NCBI GenBank assembly: GCA_035041965.1
Contig: JAPYMA010002771.1
Location: 310,001-374,000, forward strand
Length of the DNA stretch: 64,000 nucleotides
Source: Anisakis pegreffii
Lineage: Eukaryota > Nematoda > Chromadorea > Rhabditida > Anisakidae
Reading direction: 5' to 3'
This document shows positions 1-12,852 of the stretch, in pieces. Positions within the stretch are counted from its first letter, which is position 1. The number at the start of each line of letters is the position of its first letter. The notes beneath the pieces were generated by a model. That model saw only the letters and a program-made list of their open reading frames with translations. It did no database searches and was not told the DNA's origin. The position numbers and the translations under genes are program-made.

Positions 1-56
1 ACAATTCAGCAATACGAAATGTTCAGATTGCATTTATTTGAAAGGATCGTTGACGA

Positions 57-528
57 ATGGAGTCCTCAGAGGTGAGCACGGATAGCATCAAAAACGGTTC
101 AGTACAGTCGAGCAGTATAAATCTCGAGGTTCGACCCAAACTCGAGAATGGCGCAATAACAAATCATGAGGTCACAGTTGAGTCGTCCGAAACGATGGAA
201 GAGCTGAAGAGTTCGCATACTTCTTCGCATTCACTTGCTGAACCATCATCTGACGTTCAAAAGACTCTAACTGAGACTGCTCGAAATGGTGAGGTGAATG
301 AGCCAGAAAGTCTCAGCTTGCCAGAAGAGCGTGAAAAGGAGGAGGAGCCGGCCAAATCGTCTCATTTGGATGTTCCTTGTGAAGCGAAGAAAAACGGTGA
401 CCTTGTGAATCGTGTACCATCAGTACAAAGCATTGCAAGCGCTCAATCAAATCACTCATCCGTGTCCAACTCACCCAAAAGACCGCCTGCACCTGTACCT
501 GCTGCACCACCTGCTGCCCCACCCAAAG
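57..528 (+). CDS. rme-1: Upstream coding exon giving a long-isoform N-terminus of the EHD gene
   Basis: The ATG at 57 is the first after an in-frame TGA at 51-53. The frame stays open to a donor at 528/529 (AAAG|GTATTT) and ends in phase 1. The exon starting at 7231 opens with two bases that complete the codon, and it runs through a basic stretch (EQRPERPRRKTRKT) into the MFSWLG start of the short isoform. Joining 57-528 to 7231 therefore adds 171 aa: an acidic, Ser/Glu-rich, probably disordered segment ending in a Pro/Ala run (PPAPVPAAPPAAPP) that could bind SH3 or similar domains. No known domain is seen. The alternative is an unrelated gene's exon, but the matched phase and the lack of other partners favour the EHD gene. 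Confidence 0.6.
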
Positions 529-3500
529 GTATTTACCCCATTGCCTAATTTTATCAGCATTTGTTGCTATTGCTTATCGAGGTCATCAATGATCCGTAAA
601 TGTTATCGCATTATTGTTTCAGTTTCATTATCATACATACTTACTGATGTCGTTTTGTTTGTTTTAACAGTCCGAAAATTTTATTCCAATTTCATACCAA
701 GTTCATTGCAAGTCTGTCATAATACTCACAATCAGTTTTATAAGCTCTGAACCAACTTGCACTGTGATTAACTGATTGCTCGTTTGCAATTTTTACATGC
801 TTTATGAACAGACTGCACTTGCGATTTATCGATTCGTTCATATCTTTGATCGATCCTTCAATTATTTACTTTACTTGTTTATTCAACCACCAGTTAAAAC
901 TCAGTACGAGTTTACGTCTTTCTGTTAAAATCGATATCACATTCTTCGTTCCTTGATATCCTTCTTCCCACACAGTTAACAATAATAACGCTGGAATACA
1001 TTCATCTTTATGAAAATATAATCTCGTTTATTGACTGCACTGTCGCAGAATTGTCCGGGCAACTCCCTTATATTGCCCGATGATCCCTGGTGACAGGAGG
1101 TCGTAATGAGCACAAGTATACTTTGACTGATCGGGTAAGTGAACGAGCAGTGCTCATTCGAAGTAACTGTTGAAAGGAATCCACTATTCATGTAGTTCAT
1201 CTTCTGTTATCCTCTTTGCTGTCATTACTCCGAAAATCGTTGAATCCGATTTCTGTCATCATCAGACCTTTAATATCACTGTATTGTACCACTCAGCCAA
1301 TGTTTTGACGATATGCATTTACTGTAAGACGAAGCTATTTCAATTATCTCGATGCAATTTGATCGCACAGAAGTAAACAAAATCTTTTTATCACATTTTA
1401 CTTTACTGTTTGGTATAAACTTTCGTATTTGTTCAATCAGTTATGCAACGTTTCAGTTTTCGTCTCATTGTTGTGAAAACTCTTTCGAGTAATTTCTTGG
1501 TATCGAAATGATGAAATGAATCTTTCGTAGTTTACCAATAATGCGGTACTATTTGAATGTCATATTTTATGTTTGCGTTCGAACGTTAATTACTCATCAA
1601 GTGGATAGAAAAGGGTAGAGAATAATTCGAAGAGTTAAGAGAGGTACTTCAGTAATCACAAGTGTAAAACCGATTGACTTTATCAAACACACTAATTTTC
1701 GATACGATGTCGAAATTTGAATAGTGATTTGATAGAGCGTGAATTAGTGAAATCGAGAACATTCAGCTGGAATCGAATTGCTGAAGTTGATCTCCACCCG
1801 CCAGTCACAGCTATAATATGGTGAACAAACAGAACTGTTCGTTTATTCATTCGTATTTGGTTGTGATGACCTTGGTTTGGTGTGTGCATCTATATTCTCC
1901 ATTTAATACTTTAATTGAGCTGCGATTTTAATCACTTTTCAAAGTTATCAATGAACAGTCGTGTGTCTGTATGAGCAAATTTGAATTTGAACGAGTCTTT
2001 CACAGTTATGGTACTTTTTTAAATAAATAATTCACCTCAGTCCAGTCTTTTGGAATTAAGTTTGGGCCTGTGTCATTTTCGGTTTTGTTTACATTCAAAT
2101 CTCAAATTTCCTTTAGCTTATCACCCATACTGATGAATCATCCATTCCTTTTTGTTAGTCTGGTCTCTTAAATTTTGTTTTCTTAAGATGACTCATTGTG
2201 CACAGCCATATGATCGTGGTAGTCAGTGTTATTTGAAAGTATTAGGAGTTTATTCGAGGCAGGCTGATGATTATTGATTCATGTCTATTTCTATGCGTAT
2301 TCTCGTTATAAATTAGTATTGGTTACTAACTACAATCCTCCGGAAACGTTTATTTTATCTGATAATCTTTATGCATTATTTGATTTATCAAGGCAATATC
2401 TTGCTCACTGTTTGATGCTAATTGCGAGCAGCAAAGCATGTGCCAACTCACATTCAGTATGCTTCATTTTCAAGATCGCATTCAGACCGGTGTTACTATT
2501 CATTTTTATGCCGTTATTGAATGCTACTTGAGCTCATAGTATTATTATAAGATTCATGTGAAGTGAGCATGATGCCAATATTTCTTACAGTCGGAATACC
2601 TCTTTCTGTGTGAGTTACTCAGTCGTTTTGATTTGTTACTGTACTATAGTAGTGGTGTGACGAGGAGATGAAGAAAAAATTACATTCGCATGGAAGACTG
2701 TTTCAAAAAAGCTAACATTTTGCCCAAAAAGTGTGTGTGCATGTGAAGCATCTTATATGCACATGTTTACAGCATTGTTTTGAGTGAAGGACATCTGGTA
2801 TCACTGGAATAGAATGCAGTTTTTTGAAGCTTACTCCTACATTCAGCTGACGTTTAGAAAGGATACATTTGGGAAGGAAATGCAATGAACGTCTTTGTAT
2901 TGAGTATTGTGGACATGTGCGATCCTTTTTACAATTTAGAACACCCTCATGAATAATCATTTGGTCGTTTTTTGTTTTAATGAGGAAACACCTGGGATAA
3001 GTTTATAGTTGTAGCGATGAGACTGCAAAGAGCCATTCCATGAAACAAACGTGAAATGTCGAACAGATTCAGTTTTCACTCTTCACGTTCTGAGTGTAAC
3101 CTCAGCTTTCAGCACAATTTCGAATGCAAATCATTTCATGAATCATGAATTGTTTCCTCACAATGGCGAGAATCAAGTCCATTCGTCTCCATTTCCAAAA
3201 GCACATTACTTTCTCAGTAAAAATGTAACTGTGAGCGTTTGCTTATTCAACTGTGAGCTTTTGTACGGACTGATGCTGTATATGTTATACCCTATGGAAG
3301 TTCGCAGGGATTGTTGTGTGAGGTGAACTGCAAACAAATGCGTTAGTTATAAACAAATATTATTGAAGCTATTACTGCGCTGATGATTGCGTAGAACGAA
3401 TGATTTGATTACGTCTTGTATTCATGTAGCTGCGTAGCTTTTAAGCAGTACTTGTGTGCTGGTAAGCGATAAAAATGGAGAAGTTTTGGATTGAGACTTA

Positions 3501-6500
3501 TTATCTTCATCCTCATTTTTTCTTTATCACACCATCACTGTTGCCTTCGTCATGTAGCTAGCGGTGATTTAATAGTAAACATTGTGTTCATTATGTGAGT
3601 GAGTGGTTCACAGTGGTCACAAAAATTCCTTTGATAATGATCAATGATAGGAAGAAATCTGTTAGCGTTCATGATTAATAATGCAAGGAATTGATGCCTA
3701 ATGTACTTCTTAAACAAACAGTATCGAAGTGATAATGCCTCCGATGTACTTTCTCCAGATTTCCGATTACAGTCAATCATTTCAAACAACCATTCTTCTC
3801 ACATTTACTATGCATTTCAAGGCATAATGCTCGTTTGGTGTTCTTAATCGTTTGAAAAGAATCAGTTGTTGCACTGCTCAATATTAGAATTCCACACTCG
3901 AACGCGTACAATGAATACAGTGCACACCACGTATGCACAATTGCTGTGCACATTTTATAGTTATGAAATCTATATTGTTGCGTTGAATCGAATGTCCAAT
4001 AGCGGAGAGAGCGTGCGAAATATCGCTCTGTTCATTACATTCATTCTTTGATTAAATCAATCGCCGTCACTGTGTTTGGTAAGTGGGTGTGTGCACTACT
4101 GAATATTTTGTTTGATATTATGAATTGCTTCGATTCCTTCCGTCCAGAATCATACCTTTATATTCGTACATATACATATGAACACAATTCACCTCTTCTA
4201 CACAGGCTGTGAATTCGTTTATCTCAAGTGTGAAAACCCTTATTATATGATACATAAGACAATATCTCATCTCACTCAATTCGAAGTCCATATTCATCAT
4301 TATCCGTGCTCGTTGCATACAGCTATGAGTGTGTATCGTTTTCATTCCATGATTGCGGATCGTTCGATTATTTGATCTGTGCTCCGTATTCCATATCGAT
4401 TGAGCCAACCAACAACCTCATTCGATCATAATGAATAATATCAAAGAACATATCTTCAATTCTTTTGCTTCATTCGTTATTTCTCGATCAAAACGAAATT
4501 ATGCTGTCCACACGTAAGGTCACTCAACACAATCATACATCCGTTAAAACTGCACTTCTAGCAAAACTTCACTAACCACAACATTAGGCTTAATTCTATT
4601 CCATTGCCTAATTTCCTCACCAAAAATCTGACGATAAGGATAGGTCCAGGCTTAGACTTGCGCTTCGTTAGGTGACCTAATGTATGGCAGTCACGTTGAT
4701 ATTTATTGTACTTTTATTTCGCCGCTGAAATATATTTCGTCATCTGCCGACAATATTTACATGCTCCGTTTCCTACCTGTGAACAGCTGTTGAACACATA
4801 AACAATAACATGATTCGTCGTGGTTATTGGTCAGTGGGGAATTGTTCGAAAATTTCAATTGATGATTCATTTCATAACAATGATATCATATGATCTGGGT
4901 GTGAGTATGCAAGCCTGTTGTTTGTCACAGTTCTATTTCCGTTTCGAACCGCGAATGTTGCTGTTGAGAACAGAAATTTTATCTGGAAGCAAGCGAACTC
5001 CTTGTAACTTTCAGCTGTTAAAATTTGTTAGTTCGTTCGTCACGTTATTACAACCAACATCACAGAGGTCTGTCTCATCGTAGTAATATTAACCGACTGC
5101 TTCTTATAACCTTCGACAACGGAGGTCTGTCTCAGAAGATGGCACAGTACACTGTGGTACTGCAAATGCTTACGTACTCAAATTGTGTTCGAATGTTTGT
5201 TTTCGTTGAATCATTTTCTATTGAAATTGGTGCGGATGCATATTTGCTGGCGAGAATGGTTGACTGAATAATGGTGATGGTATTGTTGAGAGGATGTTTT
5301 AAATGTATTGGGAAATGAGATGATGACGACGAAAAGTTTTTATTGTTGTGTTGTAATGATAAGTGTTCGTTTTGAGCTGAAAATAGTGACAGTTGAATAG
5401 AGCGCAATTGAATGGAGAATCTGAGAAAACGATTCAGGTTTTGAAGGTATGATGTGGCATGCGAAGTGCGCTAATTTCTTTCGTAATTCAACTGCTGCTC
5501 TGCTTTTGATCTCATCACCTTACTTCTCGAACGGAGTGTTCGACGAGCAGTCAGATTCAAGAGACACACACGTCTTCTCTTTGACGCAATCTTTTAAGCT
5601 ATTAAAACTGTCGATGATATGACATCGTTTCATTCGATTTGTTTTATAGCATTCGAAAGTTAGTCTAGTAATGAGCAAATAGTTTTGTTATACACCTAAG
5701 CAGGGGATGGAGTGGAATTTATGGAAAGGAGAAGTGACTCCAAAAGCAAACGAAATCCCTTCTGCTATTCGAGACTTTTGAAAGGAGTTTCTAGTTATTT
5801 TACCAATTTCTACTCTCAGAAGACATTAGTTACTAGCAGTTCTACTTCTGGAATGAAGCGCTAACAATACGAACGGTCGCTGCTTTCTTTCAGTAATGTT
5901 TCGAGTGTTGTAGATATGTTTCGAGTTGCTTTTTCAGTGGCTATCGTTGATTACAAGCAATTCTTTGTAAATGTGGCATTGATGAGTGTGTCAATGCTGA
6001 ATGCTTTTATTCATCATCCTTCCACATGGCAACCAACCAACACGTTAAAATATACACGTATCCAAGAATTTTAAATGTGTACTGCACAGTTGATCGGTTC
6101 GTAGTATAGTTAGTCATGCTCGAGAAATTAAGACTAAACTTATTCCATGAAGGTTTGCGTTAAACTGGAAAATTTGACGTTTCCAAGTTATTTCTCATGT
6201 CATTTTTCAGTTGATTTATTAGAGAAGTGTTTATGATAATGATGTAGATAAATGATATTCATTGCTAATCAGCACTTCTGTTAGTTAATAAGCACGTTTT
6301 TTGTCGTTTCTTCATTCGTTTGCGATAAAATTTTAGTGCATTTGATTGATGGAATCAAAAGTGATTGTGAGTTTAAGGATTTTTCTTTACAGAAACTTGT
6401 TTCTCGTACATTATTATTATTTCATTATCATTATTATTATGATTATTGCTGTCATATTTTTTGGACGACTCATTCTTTTGACAATCTTTCCGACGTATAG

Positions 6501-7230
6501 AATGGAATTTGGTGAAAATTTTCTGTCACAATCGATATCAAAGTGGATGAAATCTTCTTTCATACATTTTCTTATTGGAATTTTTGATCATTGTTCAGTT
6601 TCGTACAAAATGCGCAGTTCATTTTTCAAAGAATTGATTTCTATCGTGTCGACCTAATTTCTTGTCATTGACCACTGAAATGGTCTTGTTTCCCATTTTC
6701 GAATGGTACTCAGTGAGCGTTGAAAAATTTAGAAATTGCAAATTTTGCCTACAATTTTTATTTCGTTAGATCAATCTTCGTTAACGAGCGATTTTGCTTC
6801 CACTCGTACCGACTGGGCTGTCGCTCGGTGGCCACCGACAAGAATCTGTTGGTTCCCTGTGCTACAGCCATTGTATGTAGCTCATCCGAATTCCGGATGG
6901 ATATCTTACAGTTTTTGTCTTGTATAAACCGTACAAATCATTTTCATTATTACTTTATGTTAATTCTTGTTCGTCTGATTGCTCTTCAGTTATTTCAATG
7001 CAATTTCGAATCAGTTTTTTAAAACTGATTTTTCAGTTTTAGTTGATTTGTGATATCAGTAATTAGACTGTTATCTCGTCCGCTTTCGTCTTCGAAAACT
7101 CATGCCAAAGCTCATTAAACATCGTTATTAATGAACTGCGATTGTCATTCTCAATGGAACATTCCACGGATCATGCCCTTCATTATGTGTATCTTGCTAC
7201 GATCGCTATTGAATTTTGTGCATTTTGCAG
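529..7230 (+). other. Long first intron of the EHD long isoform, AT-rich
   Basis: Apart from the candidate exon at 6770-6910, I see only scattered short open frames without motifs, AT-rich low-complexity sequence, and a TTA/ATT-rich run near 6410-6440. No RNA gene or transposon ORF is recognisable. Confidence 0.5.
6770..6910 (+). CDS. Candidate in-frame cassette exon of the EHD long isoform
   Basis: A 141-nt block richer in G+C than the surrounding intron, preceded by an acceptor (TTTCGTTAG) and followed by a donor (TTACA|GTTTTT). Read in phase 1 it has no stop, adds 47 residues rich in Trp, Pro and Arg, and again ends in phase 1. It can thus be included or skipped between the 57-528 exon and the exon at 7231. 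I recognise no domain. It could instead be a conserved non-coding element or a repeat remnant; one other frame is also open. Confidence 0.35.
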
Positions 7231-7271
7231 AACAAAGACCAGAAAGACCCCGTAGAAAAACACGCAAAACA

Positions 7272-10200
7272 ATGTTCTCGTGGCTTGGCGGTGAGTCGTC
7301 AAAAAAGAAGAATCAACAGGTTTCAGTGCGTTTTCAGTTCCGTGTGTAATTAAGATTTCACGCATTATCCATGTCAAATAATGTTCCGATGAATCCTTTA
7401 CAAGTCTCTAAATAAACGTTTATTGAATTTTCCTACGTCTGTCATATGACTGTACGCTTTAAATTGATCACTGCGAATGATTTGGATCCAAAATTAGCAT
7501 TTATGAATCCGTTGGACGTATCCATTAATATTATCGTTTGGATCAGCATTATTACTATTATTGTGGTTATTGGTGTGAATAACAGTAGTGCGAGTGTGGG
7601 AATATCCCAGAACCAGTTTCTATTTATCATCAACAGCACACAGTACTCACTTACTGAAAGTCTCAAAACGTATCAATGATCCGTCTCGAGCGTGATATTT
7701 CACACTATATTAAGGTGTTGGAGTCGGTCAGTGATGGCTTTCGTAAGATCTACAAGCAAAAACTGTTGCCGTTGGAAGAGCATTACAAATTCCATGAATT
7801 CCATTCGCCAGCACTAGGCAAGTTTTGACTGTTTTTGAAAGCTGCTGTTACTTGATTAGTTGAATCCAGTCTTATGGTTGTGATATTTGCAAAATTTCAG
7901 ACGATCCAGATTTCGATGCCAAGCCAATGATTCTATTGGTTGGTCAATACTCTACCGGCAAAACAACGTTCATCCGATATCTGCTAGAAGAGGATTTTCC
8001 CGGAATAAGGATAGGTCCTGAACCAACAACGGATCGTTTTATAGCTGTGATGCATGGTGAGGATCAGGGTTCGATCCCCGGTAATGCGCTCGTTGTTGAT
8101 GCGAAAAAACAGTTTAGGGCACTCAGCAAGTTCGTTTACCATCTTCTCAGCAATTTCAGTTCTTCAGAAGATGAATTCGACGTCGAGATTTTCAAACAAT
8201 AACCCATTGTCATATTTTTAGATTCGGAAATGCCTTCTTGAATCGTTTTCAATGCTCGACATTGAACAATGAAGTGCTCAAAAGTATTTCGATTGTTGAT
8301 ACACCCGGTATTCTAAGTGGAGAGAAACAGAGGTTCGTCTTTTTTTCTCTTGAATTTTGAATGTTTGTCATTTTCTTTTTGAATTGTGTCATTACAAAAA
8401 TTCCTCATTGATTGTGTCATCGATTCTTGAATTCACTGTATTTTCATTAATCACATATAGATATTACGTTCGTCGAGAAATTTCTCTTCTTTGAATTTGT
8501 CAACTCACAGTGAGAATTTGTTGTTGCGCGTTGATTGATTGCTGTAGATGGGATCTTCTTGACTTTGCAACAAGTTTAACTGATACAGTAGACACATATT
8601 AATCGACTATCTCTTCTCAAAAGTTCCATTATTTTGTCATCCATTCTCATTTTCTGTCTAAGACCATAGTTTCTTGATAGTCTTATTTGTCCGTATTGCA
8701 TGGAAATCGAGTTTGATGAAAATTTTCGTCGACTTTGCATGAAAAAATAGCTAATTGATTTTGAACGATTTATAATATTTCAGTGGCCCTGACAAAGATC
8801 GTTATTACGGGTTCGTCTTGTAGTTACATAAGGTGTTGGGATATTGGGCAAATCAACGCAAAATTGCAATATTAAAAAAAGAGGCTCAAGCTTGTGGCGT
8901 CGGTCTGAGCAAGGCTCGCGCTTATTTCTCGTTGCAAGTTTGCGCAGATTTGTAAAATGTCCCCCGAGCTTTTACCTATCTTAAACGTTTTGTTTGCTGC
9001 ACTACCACCTTGGGCGCACACTGCTCCACTGTTGGGTCAGTCAAAACTTGCAAAGTGGTTGTATTTCGTTGCTGAATTTGCCTTACACGTTAATCGTTTA
9101 CACGTTCAACTGCAAGCAAAATCAAGCCATCTCTTTGAAATTCCCTTCAAGAAGAGAATCTTGGAAGCAGTCAGGTATTTATGCTAATAAGTTGAATCTG
9201 TGCGTCAGTTGCGTTGTATCTCATAGCTGTCAGTAAACCGTAACTTGCATTCATGCAATTAAGCGGGTAATGAATGGGGCTTCAAGCATCTTAACTGGTA
9301 TCCATAAAGGCAAGTCCCGCGCAATGCCCATATTATTATATAAGCGATTGTTCCGCGAATCGTGCGTAGTTCTGAATCAGTTGGTGCAAGAATTTATAGA
9401 GTTGGGACGAACAGGATTGGTTGGCAAAATGCATCGAACGTGTGAGTAAGGACTTAGCTTTCGATTGTTAATCGGAATGAATAAGGAGTGAATAACGGAA
9501 TGAAGAAGTATCTTTTTTGTTCATGAATTGGCCACTACTATTTTCATGCAGCATTTATTGATTCGCTAATGGCTAATAATATTATTGTTGTTGTTATCGT
9601 TTGATTTCAATTCGTAAGTACGCGTAAAAATGAGAAATAAATTGATGTTTACCTGGAAATATTGATTTAAGTCATCAGTGTTTCAATAGTTTACATTGCA
9701 TCGCCAAATTTTTCAGTGACTTCTGAGAATTCAGCAGTGTGCGCATTATTAACTAATTTGCATCGCAACCGCTCATAGCTCAACAAATAGTACATTTAAT
9801 TGTTCAAGTATATGCACGTCTGTCAACTCAACTAGGCATTTTAATGCTTCTATATGTATATATTTGAAATTTATCATATGTCTGACAATGAGTAAAAATA
9901 ACATGCAACGTTAAGCCATAATGAAGTGATAAGCTTCTATTCACTCCCGTTTCATTACTAACTGCTGAATGGTGTCTGTGCAAGCGTAAATACTAGCTTT
10001 AGAAATCTAATGCTTTAGAAGGGCTTCAGCCTGTTAGTGGTAAATTGAACACAACATTCCGCGCTTTGAGCATACAATAGGTATTCTCAACAATGGTTTC
10101 GCTCGCTATTGCCCTTCCACATTGTTTAACCATTATCTGAGTTAAAGTCGTCAATACTGTTGTAATCAGCAGTTAATTCGCTTGTGATTTACAATCAACA

Positions 10201-12852
10201 GTAATTTGTTTCTGATAGCACATGCTTTGTTTGCTAAGTTGGTATGAAATGGCTATTTTTAGAATCGATCGTGGTTATGATTTTACGGGTGTGTTGGAGT
10301 GGTTTGCGGAACGGGTGGATCGTATTATATTGTTGTTTGATGCGCACAAATTGGATATTTCTGATGAGTTCAAACGATGCATTGAAGCGCTTTCTGGTGT
10401 GTTTTTTGTGGGTGATGGGATAACTTGAAGTTACTCAGTCACATTTCTTTTAGTAATGAAATCGTTAGTGTTGAAAAAATTTCAGGAAATGAGGATAAAA
10501 TCCGAATTGTGCTCAATAAATCCGATATGGTCGATCATCAGCAATTGATGCGAGTTTATGGTGCACTTATGTGGTCGCTTGGGAAAGTTCGTTTCCATTC
10601 GTTCATCCATTTGTTTCTGATTCATTCTTTTCGCTTTTAGAATGATAATTTCTCTGAAATTCTGACAAAATCGATGTGTGATAATGGTTCGGAGTGATTG
10701 AAATTTCAAGGTCTTCAAAACACCCGAAGTATCACGAGTGTACATCGGGTCGTTCTGGGATCAACCGTTGCATTACGATATAAACCGACGTTTATTCCAA
10801 GATGAACAACACGATCTGTTCGCTGATATACAGGCATTGCCTCGCAATGCTGCGTTACGTCGACTCAACGATCTTATCAAACGAGCAAGGCTCGCTAAAG
10901 TTGGTTTTTTGTGGATGTGTGTGTAATCTTGAAGATATTTACTACGGCTGATTGAGTGTCGCCGGAAACAATCAGAGAATTTATGTTTATTTCAGGTGCA
11001 TGCATTCATAATATCTGAATTGAAAAACGAAATGCCAACGATGATCGGGAAAGAGAAGAAAAAGAAGGATCTTATCCAAAATTTAGATAAGGTTTTCGAC
11101 CGAATACAGGTTTGTTTCGTGTGGCTGTTTGTCGCTTTGACATTTCATAGAATGCTTGGATCAGTGCTTGGATTAATCTCAACCAATTCACAAGACTAAC
11201 TAGCAAAGTTCGAATCCAATTATGATCAGCAAGATCTACAAACAGAAGCTTGTGATGTTCAGTTGCTTTTTGTGCGTTTCACTGACGTATAAATGAATAT
11301 TCTGGGTTTTTAATAAACTGAATCACGAAACGACTTTCCGTAGGTTGGGTGAAATTGATTTTTTAAAATGTGTTCAAAAGTAATCGGTCATATGTTTAGC
11401 GTGAGCACAACATTTCGCCGGGTGATTTCCCAGATGTGCACAAAATGCGGGAACACCTTCAGAATCAAGACTTTACAAAATTCAATTCTCTCAAACCGCG
11501 GTTGTTGGAGGTGGTCGAGGGGATGCTCTCGTCTGATATCGGTTAGCAAAACTTTCATTATCAAAAAATTTTCGCTGAATTTCTGATGTGAAAGAGGATC
11601 GTATAAAGCAAGTCGTGCTGAGGATATGCACACAAGCTGTTTGTGGTGTCTTGGATACAAGATAGGTTTCTTTTATGAACTGCCAATGTGATTGTCATTA
11701 TTGCAGCTCGACTTATGGCCCAGATTCCGAAGGAGGAATGTGCAGGTATGCCTTTGGCGAATGGTGGAGGATCTGGGGCTCAACCCAGCCAAACGGTATT
11801 CATTAGTTTAATCTGCTTTGATTTGTTGGTTTTTGAAATACGCTTGAAATTGATTTGCTGTAGAATTAATGGATGGATTTGAGCATTTATTGCTTCTTTA
11901 TTTTGATGCGGTTGATTATTCAATCAAGAGTAAATGGGAAGGGAAGTTTTTCGACAGAAGGGAACATTCGGTCAAGTTTTGTGGCTTTTTGGTTGTTGGA
12001 AATTAATATTCTACTATGATGTGTGATGGAAAGGTTGAGTGCACTCGGTGTTTTTTTGTGCTTCTGAAGCTTCATCTCCCCTTGTTTGTGCCGTCTGATT
12101 GTTTTTGAACGATCAATGAATCGGAAAATTTTCGACTGGAATCTTTCCTTCGCTTGGGCATCTGAAGGTAATTGGGTGAGGTCATGAACGAGAAATCTGT
12201 TGGAATGTGCAGTTGAAGGTGCATGGTGGCGTGTTCGATCAAACAGTCGAATCAGAAACACCGTTTGGATTTGGTAAAGGAGAAGGGTTCGACAAGGGTG
12301 CAAATGAGGCCGAATGGGTTGTTACTCGAGAGAGGTACAAGTCTGATGAGATATTCGATAGTCTCGATCCTATTGATGGCAAGATCACAGGTGTGTTTTG
12401 GTGTAATCAATATTCACATAGTATTCAGAAATATATTTATTTGATTTGATAAACTTGCGTCTTTTAATTTTCAAATGTTTGTTTCTCCTTATTGATGTAA
12501 ATGATTTGCGAACTGGCTGATTCGATGAGCTGGTTTCAGGTCGTGCCGCAAAGGAGCATATGATCAAGTCGAAATTGCCGAATTCAGTGCTGGGCAAAAT
12601 TTGGAAGTTGTCAGATATCGATAAGGATGGAATGTTGGATTCAGATGAATTTGCACTCGCAAATTACCTCATCAATCTGAAACTCGAGAGTATGTTCTTT
12701 GTATGCTTGTTTTATGGGCGGTTCGGTGTTCTTCTGAGGATTTGGTTTATTATGCTCAAATTTCAGATCATGAATTACCAGCAGAATTACCAAAACATTT
12801 GATTCCACCGTCGAAACGAGAAGAAGATCCGATGTATCCAACTCTGGATTGA
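7272..12852 (+). CDS. rme-1: EHD-family endocytic recycling ATPase (RME-1 orthologue), complete short isoform
   Basis: Thirteen exons join in phase into 557 aa: 7272-7319, 7715-7817, 7901-8129, 8222-8332, 10263-10396, 10486-10586, 10711-10899, 10996-11109, 11400-11541, 11707-11795, 12213-12390, 12540-12689, 12767-12852. EHD proteins are dynamin-like membrane-remodelling ATPases that drive exit of receptors from recycling endosomes. Visible motifs are the P-loop GQYSTGKTT (about residues 65-73), DTPG (153-156), NKSD in place of NKAD (219-222), and a C-terminal EH domain with a calcium-type loop [13 protein letters not shown] from about residue 505. The start MFSWLG matches the family's conserved N-terminus, and length is normal for EHDs. 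The acceptor at 7230 lies 41 nt upstream of the ATG, so this isoform could begin by trans-splicing (inference). Intron 2 uses a GC donor at 7818. Identity is near certain; the isoform set is inferred. Confidence 0.97.
8784..8810 (+). CDS. Candidate 27-nt micro-exon of the EHD gene
   Basis: Within the 1.9-kb intron 8333-10262, an acceptor ATATTTCAG is followed 27 nt later by a donor GG|GTTCGTC, the same donor string used by the exon ending at 8332. Both flanking junctions are phase 2 and the insert is nine codons. Inclusion would turn [12 protein letters not shown] into [21 protein letters not shown], right behind the G3/DTPG region. Skipping gives the sequence normal for EHDs. Coding potential cannot be judged from 27 nt alone. 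Confidence 0.35.
8811..10262 (+). other. Remainder of EHD intron 4, with a GC-richer block at 8870-9440
   Basis: The part around 8870-9440 is less AT-rich than its surroundings and contains GGCTCAAGCTTG-like words that recur near 27600 and 28700, suggesting fragments of a dispersed repeat. Overlapping short frames there (8957-9236) carry no family motif. The rest is plain AT-rich intron. Confidence 0.35.

Noticed and set aside
8068..8080. GGGTTCGATCCCC, a perfect tRNA B-box-like word
   Set aside because: It lies in EHD codons DQGSIPG and no tRNA fold or A box surrounds it.
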